Source of the DNA: an uncultured Gemmatimonadales bacterium | Lineage (GTDB): Bacteria; Gemmatimonadota; Gemmatimonadetes; JACCXV01; JAHWKZ01 | Direction of reading: 5' to 3' | Length of the DNA: 12,617 nt | Assembly: GCA_947259315.1 (NCBI GenBank) | Contig: CAMYLR010000018.1 | Coordinates: 1-12,617 of the forward strand | Shown here: positions 1 to 6,441 of the stretch, piece after piece | How the letters are laid out: every line of letters starts with the position of its first letter | Numbering within the stretch: position 1 is the stretch's first letter | Notes under the pieces: model-generated | Told to the model about the DNA's origin: nothing | Database searches by the model: none | Seen by the model: the letters and a program-made list of their open reading frames with translations, nothing else | Translations under genes and position numbers: made by a program

Positions 1-373
1 TCTGGGGTCGGTTATCAGTCGCACGCTTGAGCGCGCTTATGATCCGGCTCCACGAAGTATAGGTGGCGTCGGGCAAGTGCTTCCTGGTGCCGGTCACTGC
101 CTTGGCGTCGCCGTCGACAAAGACGATCGGGACCGAGCGCGTGGCCTTCGTCTTCCGCAGCCAAATCCCTAGGTCCCTGCCCTGTGAGGGGCTACGTGAG
201 AGGTCGATTACGGCAAGGTCGGGTGGGTCCGACCGAAGAGATTTCATGCTCGCCGGATCGAGCGGCCCAAAATCGACCTGGTACCCGCTGGCCTCCAGTT
301 TGGCCACGCGTTCCCCTGCCTGCGCCACGTTCCAGTGGATCAACCGCACTAAACGTCTTTTCTCCTTCGTCAT
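1..373 (-). CDS. Degenerate response-regulator receiver-like protein, partial at left edge
   Basis: Translating the minus strand from the ATG at 373-371 gives 124 residues with no stop before the window edge, so the gene is incomplete at its 3' end. The fold pattern resembles a CheY-like receiver: a beta strand (LVRLIHW, 8-14), a helix ending in SGYQVD (29-34), a strand PDLAVIDLS (51-59) with D57 at the phospho-acceptor position, and VPIVFVDG (81-88). It looks degenerate. The usual acidic pair after strand 1 is HWN, the Thr/Ser after strand 4 is replaced by Asp, and the Lys-Pro of strand 5 is missing (TYTSW, 104-108). The start overlaps the glycosylase stop by 4 nt (ATGA) and there is no clear ribosome binding site, which points to translational coupling and co-expression. 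An output domain could lie beyond the edge. A pseudo-receiver is my best reading; a generic Rossmann-like protein is possible. Confidence 0.7.
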   Translation of the reverse strand, partial: MTKEKRRLVRLIHWNVAQAGERVAKLEASGYQVDFGPLDPASMKSLRSDPPDLAVIDLSRSPSQGRDLGIWLRKTKATRSVPIVFVDGDAKAVTGTRKHLPDATYTSWSRIISALKRATDNRPQ

Positions 374-1017
374 GACCCGCGTCGTCGCACTGACAGGTAG
401 TAGTGCCACAGTATACGCGCGGCGACGGCGCGCCACGGCCGCCAGGTTTCGCTCATCACGGCCAACTCTTCGTTGTTCGGGATGTCAGTCAACCCCTTTA
501 GCTCACGTGTGGCTTTCGCAAGCGCCAAGTCGCCGGGAGGCCAAACGTCCGGCCGCCTCAGACCCATCAACAAGTAAATGTTGACCGTCCACTCACCGAT
601 CCCTTTGATCTGCGTCAGGCTAGACTTGATCTCCAAATCGGTCATCTGCTTCAGGTCACGGGTCTTGAGTCGCCCGTCCCGAAACGCGCGCGCCAACTCA
701 CGACCGTAGAGCGTTTTTTGTCGACTGAAACCAGCTTTCCGCAGTGCTCGATCATCGAGCGCGAGAAACGCTCTCGGTGTGACTCGCCCGATTCGCGCGC
801 GCAACCGACGGTACGCCGCGTCGGCCGAAGCAAGCGAGACTTGCTGCTCGAGGATGATGCGCAACAGCGTCGCAAATCCGGGGCTCCGACCCCACATCGG
901 GGGCGGACCGTACCGCTTCACCACCCGCGCCAGGTCACGATCGGCCACGGACAACGCACGGACACCGGTCACGAGCATGTCGGGCGTCAGCGCGGAAGGG
1001 ATCGCTCCGGGTTTCAA
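370..1017 (-). CDS. AlkA-type DNA-3-methyladenine glycosylase (HhH-GPD superfamily)
   Basis: This predicted 215-residue base-excision repair enzyme removes alkylated purines from DNA by cleaving the N-glycosidic bond. It has the family's N-terminal helical signature (GFATLLRIILEQQVS, 47-61) and a helix-hairpin-helix with the GIGEWT core (139-144). The catalytic Asp follows in PPGDLAL (D163), the position of AlkA Asp238, and no catalytic Lys is seen next to it, so it should be monofunctional. The length fits the short AlkA-like form, which lacks the N-terminal extra domain of Escherichia coli AlkA. The start is uncertain. TTG at 1017-1015 lies 2 nt after the cyclase stop and suits coupled translation, while ATG at 978-976 (residue 14) would still keep the conserved core. 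Neither has a good Shine-Dalgarno. It sits between an adenylyl cyclase and a receiver-like gene, an unusual setting for a repair enzyme. Nothing local points to Ada-type control. Confidence 0.88.
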   Translation of the reverse strand: MKPGAIPSALTPDMLVTGVRALSVADRDLARVVKRYGPPPMWGRSPGFATLLRIILEQQVSLASADAAYRRLRARIGRVTPRAFLALDDRALRKAGFSRQKTLYGRELARAFRDGRLKTRDLKQMTDLEIKSSLTQIKGIGEWTVNIYLLMGLRRPDVWPPGDLALAKATRELKGLTDIPNNEELAVMSETWRPWRAVAARILWHYYLSVRRRGS

Positions 1018-1019
1018 AC

Positions 1020-4000
1020 CTATGTCTTTTGTGCCGGCGCCCTGGCGACTTCCAGCAGCGCCGCGTTACGAGGGTGAGCGAGAAAAGTCGGTTTGAGGTC
1101 CGCGGGCAGATTACGCTCAAGTGATCGCATCGCGCGCAACGCCCGTGCCAGCGCGATCCGTTCACGGCGTCGGTCACCGAGCGCGCGACGGACATCGGCC
1201 AGCCGCTCCGCAGCAGCACGCTCGAGTGCGATCTCTCCCAGATGAGCGGCGTGATCCGCAACCTCACCCAGCGATTCCGCGATCTCTGCAGTTGGTTCCA
1301 ACTCTGTCTCGGCATCGGCCCTAAGGAACTTGACCAGAGCTTCCAGCGATCGGTTTCCGGCCAGATCCGCATCACACGATTCGGGCCGACCCCCTCGCGC
1401 GCGCACCTCCGCGCGACATCGGTGAGCTCGAGCGAGTGCCGTGGCGGCAACCAAGCCTGCTGAATTGGTAGTTTGCTCGGTTTTTGCGAAAGCGTCCGCC
1501 GCTTTCGCCCACTCGCCAAGCGCCACCAACCAACGCCCTTCACGCAGTTGCACCTCGTGGCGTTGCTCCTCGACCCCGAGATCATCTACGAGCCGGTCAG
1601 CTTCGTCGAGCGCGGCCCGCGCGCGCTCGTGATCTAGCGCTTGCAAGTACGCGTCAAAAAGCATCAAGCGGGTATTGATTTGGTTCACAGGCTCCAGTAT
1701 TTCGTCTGCCTGTTCGAGGCAGATGTCCAGGTGCCTGAGCGCATCGCTAATCTTGCCGAGCGAGATCTCACAAGTGATTCGGTTCTGTAATGTCACGTAC
1801 CGGGCAAAGGTCCAGCCGATGTCCTCGAGCAGCCGTTCCGCCTGACGCAACGTATTGAGCGCCTCACGCCAAGCCCCCCGCTCCATCGCGACCCGGCCCA
1901 AGTTATTGAGCGCAGAGTACATCATGCGTCGATCACCGATCGCCTCCGCCGTGTGAAACGCCCGCTTGTAATGGCTCTCCGCCCCGTCCAGTTCGTTGCG
2001 CAGATCGAGTAGCAAGTTTCCGATATTCGATAGGCTCTTCGCGATCCCGACCTGATCACCGTGTTTCTCGCGCAACTGGAGCGCGACAGAATGGTGTTCG
2101 AGCGCCTTGTCGGCTCGACTCCGATAGTAGAATACGACACCCATATCGTTGCGTAGGTCGGCCGCTACCAACGGTTCGTCTTGGGGTACCGTCGCCAGGC
2201 CACGCTCAAAAAGCTCGATCGCTTCATCGAGCTTGCCGCGGTACCACGCGACGCGACCGCGTCGTTCCACCCCGCGCGCCACCCAGGTTGGTCGTCCCTC
2301 CGCCGTGCCAAGCTCCTCCAGTCTCTGAAACCACTTCCCTGCCGTCTCGGAATCACCCCGGTAAAGGAGCACGGTCCCAAATATCTCGTTGAAATCCGCG
2401 CGGTCATCGATATCCGGAATCACGTCGGGATTTGACTCAATGGCAGTAGCTACACGCTGCAGGTACTCCTCCGCCCGCGGTAGATCGTAACTCGTGGCTG
2501 CTGCCCGACCCGCGAGCCAGAGGTGCGGTGCCGCCTTTTCTGGTTGCCCCGCGTGCCAGTAGTGAAGCGCGAAAAACTCGGCCTCAGCTCCCATGCGATC
2601 GGCGAAGTGGTCTTCGCCGATCCGTGCCGCCGACTCGTGGAGAACGCGGCGCACACGAACCAACAAGCCGCTGTATGCGACCTCCTGCATGAGTGCATGT
2701 TGAAATCGAAAATGGTCTTCGCCGTCGACCGCCAGGAACCCCTCGCGTTGAAGGGACACCAGAGCTTCGTCGAAGCTGATCGGTTGTTCCTCCAGTGCAT
2801 ACAACAGGCCCAGCAGCGATATCGAGAAGCGGTTCCCCAGCACCGCAGCTGTTTGGAGCAGTGTCTGTAGCGGCGGTGACAACCGGTCGATACGTGACAT
2901 GATCAGGCCCTGTAGCGTGCCGGGCACGGTGGTTGGCGCATCCGCCGTTCCCGCCGTCTCGCCAAGCGTCCGTATCAGTTCCTCGAGGAATAGAGGATTG
3001 CCGGCGCTGCGCTCGATCAAATCACGACGATCCTCCGGCGCGAGATCGTCGAGCAAATCACCAAGCAGCTCTTCGGCGGTCTCCGAGTCTAGCGGCGCGA
3101 CCTGGAGCCACTCGACTTTCTCCGGCAGCCATGGCCGCGACTCCAGCGGTCGACTGGTCACCAGCGCCGCAATCGGGCGGCGGACCAAGGTCGGAAGCAG
3201 GAATGCCAAGAACTCCTGAGTCGCTTCATCTGCCCAGTGAACGTCTTCGATCACCAGTGTGACCGGTTGCTTCCGCGCTGAGGCCTCGAGTAGTGCCGCG
3301 GTTGCCAACCAGCGGTTCTCCCGCGCCGACTGGGGATCTTCGGTGTCGACCTCCGGCGCAGCCTCCAGATTCGCTTCTCGCGCCAAGCTCTCAACACCAG
3401 CGCGGTGTGCTTCACCATCGGTGCCGAGCAGTGCGAACGCCCAATCGCTTGCCGATCGGTCATCGGTCTCCGCGCAGAGCTGGCAAAAGAGCTCGGTTGG
3501 GGGTGGACGCTGACCGGGCAACCGGATCGGCGTGAAACCGATCTCGAGTGTCAGGTGATCGGCATCCGTTCGGTCCAACGCTTCTTGGACCAGACGGCTT
3601 TTCCCGATTCCGGCCTCGGCCTCGATGATCAACGCTCCTCCCTCGCTCACCCACGCTCGCTCGAGAAATGCCTGGATCGTCGAGATCTCCTCATCGCGAC
3701 CGACAAACGGAGTTCTCTCAAAGCGCACTTCCGGCATCGACTCCTCATAACCCACGATCCGGAACGCGCGTACCGGCTGGGACACACCCTTCAGCGTAAG
3801 AGGCGGCACCTCCTCGGCGACAAACCGATCGGAGATCCGTTGGTGAACCATCTCACTCACCAAGACGGTGTTTGGTTCAGCGGCGGTCTCCAGTCGCGAC
3901 GCGACGTTGACCGTATCGCCCAACACGGTGTACTGGAGTTGCATCTCAGATCCCAGTTGCGCCGCCACAACGGTGCCGATGTTGATCCCAACCCGAAGCA

Positions 4001-4481
4001 ACAGAGACTGATCTGACTCTTTGTTATGGCGTTCGATGATGTCGAGCATCGCGAGACCCGCGAGCACCGCGCGTTCGGGGTCGTTCTCGTGCGCTAACGG
4101 AGCACCAAACAATCCCATGACCGCGTCACCCATGAACTTGTCGACGTACCCCTCGTAAGCGTAGATGGCGTCTCCGAGGCTCATGAGAAGAGGATTAAGG
4201 AGCAGCGTTATCTCTTCCGGGTCCATCACCTCCGACATCGAAGTGAACCCCTTGATGTCGGCGAACAGAACGGCGACCTCGCGTCGATCGCCGCGTAGTT
4301 CCTTACGCGCGATTTCAAATTTCGAGCGCAGGCCAGGGGGCAGTTCGGGTCCGGTTGGGGCTGGGGGCGCTTCGGGCGCCACCCCGGCGGATGAGTCGGG
4401 CAGTGGCAAACGAGTTCCGCAGTTGGAGCAAAACTTTGCCCCCGCCGGGAGCTGAGTGCCGCATTCGGTACAGTACTTCAT
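1020..4481 (-). CDS. Zinc-ribbon class III adenylyl cyclase with STAND/AAA ATPase and TPR domains (copy A)
   Basis: This 1153-residue cytoplasmic signalling protein is predicted to convert ATP to cAMP. A double-CxxC zinc ribbon (C4, C7, C18, C21) is followed by a Pro-rich linker and one cyclase domain (about 65-240). Metal-binding Asp75 (FADIKGFT) and Asp119, purine-binding Lys115 and Thr185, and transition-state Asn192 and Arg196 are all present. The Lys/Thr pair is typical of class IIIb adenylyl cyclases. With only one catalytic domain it should work as a homodimer. An ATPase module follows, with FVGRDEE (259-265), Walker A AEAGIGKS (288-295), Walker B LVIEDVHWAD (409-418) and the STAND-type motif GNPLFLEEL (494-502). 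From about 690 to 1100 there are helical TPR-like repeats. The order matches mammalian soluble adenylyl cyclase. The ATG has only a weak ribosome binding site. The gene heads the operon with the glycosylase and receiver-like genes and is divergent from the lipoprotein at 4650. It could make cGMP, but Lys/Thr argues for cAMP. Confidence 0.92.
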   Translation of the reverse strand: MKYCTECGTQLPAGAKFCSNCGTRLPLPDSSAGVAPEAPPAPTGPELPPGLRSKFEIARKELRGDRREVAVLFADIKGFTSMSEVMDPEEITLLLNPLLMSLGDAIYAYEGYVDKFMGDAVMGLFGAPLAHENDPERAVLAGLAMLDIIERHNKESDQSLLLRVGINIGTVVAAQLGSEMQLQYTVLGDTVNVASRLETAAEPNTVLVSEMVHQRISDRFVAEEVPPLTLKGVSQPVRAFRIVGYEESMPEVRFERTPFVGRDEEISTIQAFLERAWVSEGGALIIEAEAGIGKSRLVQEALDRTDADHLTLEIGFTPIRLPGQRPPPTELFCQLCAETDDRSASDWAFALLGTDGEAHRAGVESLAREANLEAAPEVDTEDPQSARENRWLATAALLEASARKQPVTLVIEDVHWADEATQEFLAFLLPTLVRRPIAALVTSRPLESRPWLPEKVEWLQVAPLDSETAEELLGDLLDDLAPEDRRDLIERSAGNPLFLEELIRTLGETAGTADAPTTVPGTLQGLIMSRIDRLSPPLQTLLQTAAVLGNRFSISLLGLLYALEEQPISFDEALVSLQREGFLAVDGEDHFRFQHALMQEVAYSGLLVRVRRVLHESAARIGEDHFADRMGAEAEFFALHYWHAGQPEKAAPHLWLAGRAAATSYDLPRAEEYLQRVATAIESNPDVIPDIDDRADFNEIFGTVLLYRGDSETAGKWFQRLEELGTAEGRPTWVARGVERRGRVAWYRGKLDEAIELFERGLATVPQDEPLVAADLRNDMGVVFYYRSRADKALEHHSVALQLREKHGDQVGIAKSLSNIGNLLLDLRNELDGAESHYKRAFHTAEAIGDRRMMYSALNNLGRVAMERGAWREALNTLRQAERLLEDIGWTFARYVTLQNRITCEISLGKISDALRHLDICLEQADEILEPVNQINTRLMLFDAYLQALDHERARAALDEADRLVDDLGVEEQRHEVQLREGRWLVALGEWAKAADAFAKTEQTTNSAGLVAATALARAHRCRAEVRARGGRPESCDADLAGNRSLEALVKFLRADAETELEPTAEIAESLGEVADHAAHLGEIALERAAAERLADVRRALGDRRRERIALARALRAMRSLERNLPADLKPTFLAHPRNAALLEVARAPAQKT

Positions 4482-4649
4482 TCCAGCGCTTGGGTGTGGG
4501 TTACATATGCCTTTCTGACCACAGAAGTATTATTATACTGCCTTCCGCTCGTGGTGCTGCGCTCTCCATATCGGTAACCCCAGGCCATGCGGCATCGGGC
4601 GGTAAACAGACACGGACGCCCCACGCACTCCTACAGGAGGGTCCCCTCG
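4482..4649. promoter_or_regulatory. Divergent promoter region between cyclase A and lipoprotein A
   Basis: This 168-nt non-coding gap must hold the promoters of both divergent genes. Its most AT-rich part is the inverted repeat AGTAT-TATT-ATACT at 4526-4539. On the minus strand it contains a perfect TATAAT (4537-4532), about 50 nt before the cyclase ATG. On the plus strand it contains TATACT (4534-4539), which would leave a leader of roughly 100 nt before the lipoprotein ATG. I found no convincing TTGACA-like -35 box at 16-18 nt spacing on either strand; the minus-strand hexamer at 17 nt is GCAGCA. The palindrome may only be overlapping -10 boxes, or it may also bind a regulator. Confidence 0.5.
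4635..4641 (+). promoter_or_regulatory. Ribosome binding site deciding the start of lipoprotein A
   Basis: AGGAGGG lies 8 nt before the ATG at 4650. The reading frame is open further upstream to an ATG at 4587, but that start has no such site and would put 21 basic residues in front of the signal peptide. The site therefore fixes the start at 4650. Confidence 0.9.
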
Positions 4650-6371
4650 ATGCGCACGCTGTTTGCCGTTTTTTCCATCGTCTTTGCCATAACTCTGGTT
4701 GGCTGCCAAAACGATGATGCATTGCTCCCGTCCTCGCCTTCGCGATCACTTGACACCGCTGCCGACGACGAAGCGCTCTGTGAGCTCGCCGGGATGATTC
4801 TCGATCGCGGGAAGCTCAACGCCGTCTGCAAGCAACTCAGAAATATTGAACGCCAAGCCGATCGTGGTGAGACGGTCGACGCAGCCCAAAAAGCACGCGA
4901 CTTGATCGCGTTTGTCCTCGACCACTTTCGCGGCGGTCGGCTCAACGATCCACCGGGTCCAGAGACGACCGAGGACGTTCTCGGCGAGCTGATCGCCGGC
5001 ATCGCCGAGCTCGGAGGTCTGCTGCCACCCGGCAGCGGCCCGATCCCACCCGGCGCATTCACCGAGGAAGGCGCATTCGAGGAGTGCAGCGCTTCAGCGG
5101 GATGCACCGTTACTACCGGCACCGAGTTCGCCGGTGCGAACATCCCAGCAGGGACCCCGTTGGTCGACGTGAACACCGGTGAGCCGGTGGACGATTTGAT
5201 CGTCGTCATCAGCCGTGAGAGCGACACGCTCGACCCGTTCACGCAGTTTGGGTTCGACGATTTTCCGCTCTTCTACAACATCACCACTATTCCTGAGGTC
5301 GAGATCCCGAGCAATGGTGGTCTGAACGGCGCTCAGGAGGACGAGATGATCGTCGGCGTGTGTGTCGTCGATCCACCGGATCCATTGGCACCGCCTGAGG
5401 GAGCTGACCTCCGTATCGCCCGTCTCTTCGACGGCGATGAGGGATCGGAAGTCGAGATCACCCCGCTGCGCGACGCTTCGTTCCTCGATTGCACCGGCGC
5501 GAGCACGAACGGAGAGGCTCTAACGGGCTGGCGCGGTTGGCTGGCGTCAGTTTTCGGTCCTGCGGCGTCGGTTCTCGACGTGACCCCGCTGTACGCCAAT
5601 CCAGGCCGGCTAGGTGGCGCGATTTCGGCGTTTAGCACGTACGGCGCGGTGGACGTTTCAGCTCCCGAGCCGGATGGCACCATTCGGGTATCCGGCGGTC
5701 CCTTGGTCGGAAGTGGAACGGGATCCGTTGGCGCGGCGACGCTCGAGGCGGCGTTGAACGACCCGGACAACTTCGGAGGCGAGGGAACCGTCGCCTGCGA
5801 TGTTGATCTCCAGGGCCTGGTCCAGAGTATCGCAGCCGGGGACCTCGTCGACGGTCAGGGAAATCTCCAAGTGGACCTCTTCTTCGCTGGCCTAACTGGA
5901 CAGACATTGTCAGCCGAGGAGGCAACCGAGCTCGCGGCCTTCATGAACGCCGGCGGCGTCGTATACATCAGCGGCAACTCGGGTGGCAATGAAGGGCCGA
6001 GCTATAACCCGCTATTCTCGGAGCTCGATGTCGCGGATCAGTACGACGTCAACACAACAGGCAGCCCCGGCATAACGTCGACGTCGATACCTGTAGCTAC
6101 GCCGGTGACCAACGGGCCGTTCGGCGTTGTGGGTCCGATGAGTTCCACGATTTTCCGGATTCTCCAAACCGACAGTAGCACTGATGTAGCAAGCGTTGGG
6201 GAACTCCCGATTGTGGCCGAGTTGGGTGTCGGCGACGGCTACCTGTCGTGGATGGGCGATCCGCTCTACTTCAACCTGTTCACCGATTCCGACGCGGACA
6301 ACTTGAACTACTTCCTGAACCTGTTCGCGCTCGGGTGCTCAGACGGTGGGGGAGAAGAGGTCCTGCAGTAG
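4650..6371 (+). CDS. Lipoprotein of unknown function with C-terminal GATase-like/Rossmann-type domain (lipoprotein A)
   Basis: This 573-residue protein starts with a type II signal peptide: a hydrophobic stretch (4-17) and lipobox LVGC with lipidated Cys19. Gln follows at +2, so outer-membrane sorting is likely if the host has a Lol system. A short helical segment (41-95) with two Cys comes next. A beta-rich region (about 150-340) contains MIVGVCVVDPPDP (233-245), LRIARLFDG (254-262) and AISAFSTYGAVDV (324-336), a style I associate with Gemmatimonadota envelope proteins. From about 385 to 563 lies an alpha/beta part: strand VDLFFAG (408-414), a helix, then strand GGVVYISGN (435-443). This resembles the class I glutamine amidotransferase-like fold of ThuA/DUF4350-type proteins, but I see no catalytic triad, so it may bind a ligand rather than catalyse. 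It is divergent from cyclase A and ends at a shared terminator. The biochemical role is unknown. Confidence 0.85.
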   Translation: MRTLFAVFSIVFAITLVGCQNDDALLPSSPSRSLDTAADDEALCELAGMILDRGKLNAVCKQLRNIERQADRGETVDAAQKARDLIAFVLDHFRGGRLNDPPGPETTEDVLGELIAGIAELGGLLPPGSGPIPPGAFTEEGAFEECSASAGCTVTTGTEFAGANIPAGTPLVDVNTGEPVDDLIVVISRESDTLDPFTQFGFDDFPLFYNITTIPEVEIPSNGGLNGAQEDEMIVGVCVVDPPDPLAPPEGADLRIARLFDGDEGSEVEITPLRDASFLDCTGASTNGEALTGWRGWLASVFGPAASVLDVTPLYANPGRLGGAISAFSTYGAVDVSAPEPDGTIRVSGGPLVGSGTGSVGAATLEAALNDPDNFGGEGTVACDVDLQGLVQSIAAGDLVDGQGNLQVDLFFAGLTGQTLSAEEATELAAFMNAGGVVYISGNSGGNEGPSYNPLFSELDVADQYDVNTTGSPGITSTSIPVATPVTNGPFGVVGPMSSTIFRILQTDSSTDVASVGELPIVAELGVGDGYLSWMGDPLYFNLFTDSDADNLNYFLNLFALGCSDGGGEEVLQ

Positions 6372-6397
6372 AGACCTCACCCTCGCAACACGAAAGA

Positions 6398-6425
6398 AGA
6401 GGGGTGACCATCCGGTCACCCCTCT
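6398..6425. terminator. Bidirectional intrinsic terminator between convergent genes
   Basis: AGAGGGGTGACC (6398-6409) pairs perfectly over 12 bp with GGTCACCCCTCT (6414-6425) around the loop ATCC. A pyrimidine/T-rich tail (CTTCTTG) follows on the plus strand, and a matching CTTTCG tail follows on the minus strand. It lies in the 70-nt gap between lipoprotein A (plus) and cyclase B (minus), so it can end transcription from both sides. Confidence 0.85.
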
Positions 6426-6441
6426 CTTCTTGTACCAGGTA

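Noticed and set aside
63-584. Plus-strand open frame of 173 codons over the receiver-like and glycosylase genes
   Set aside because: Ser/Arg-rich product with no motif, crossing two better-supported genes on the other strand.
935-1585. Minus-strand open frame of 216 codons overlapping the end of cyclase A
   Set aside because: It is out of frame with both cyclase and glycosylase, which are well supported, and its Arg/Trp-rich product matches nothing.
3405-4016. Plus-strand open frame of 203 codons inside cyclase A
   Set aside because: It lies opposite the cyclase catalytic and ATPase domains, whose motifs are unambiguous, and has no ribosome binding site or domain.
4587-4649. Upstream ATG extension of lipoprotein A by 21 residues
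   Set aside because: No ribosome binding site, strongly basic residues, and it would push the signal peptide inward; the start at 4650 has AGGAGGG in place.
4631-5242. Minus-strand open frame of 203 codons opposite the lipoprotein A start
   Set aside because: Ser/Pro-rich shadow product; the plus strand has a lipobox and a strong ribosome binding site.
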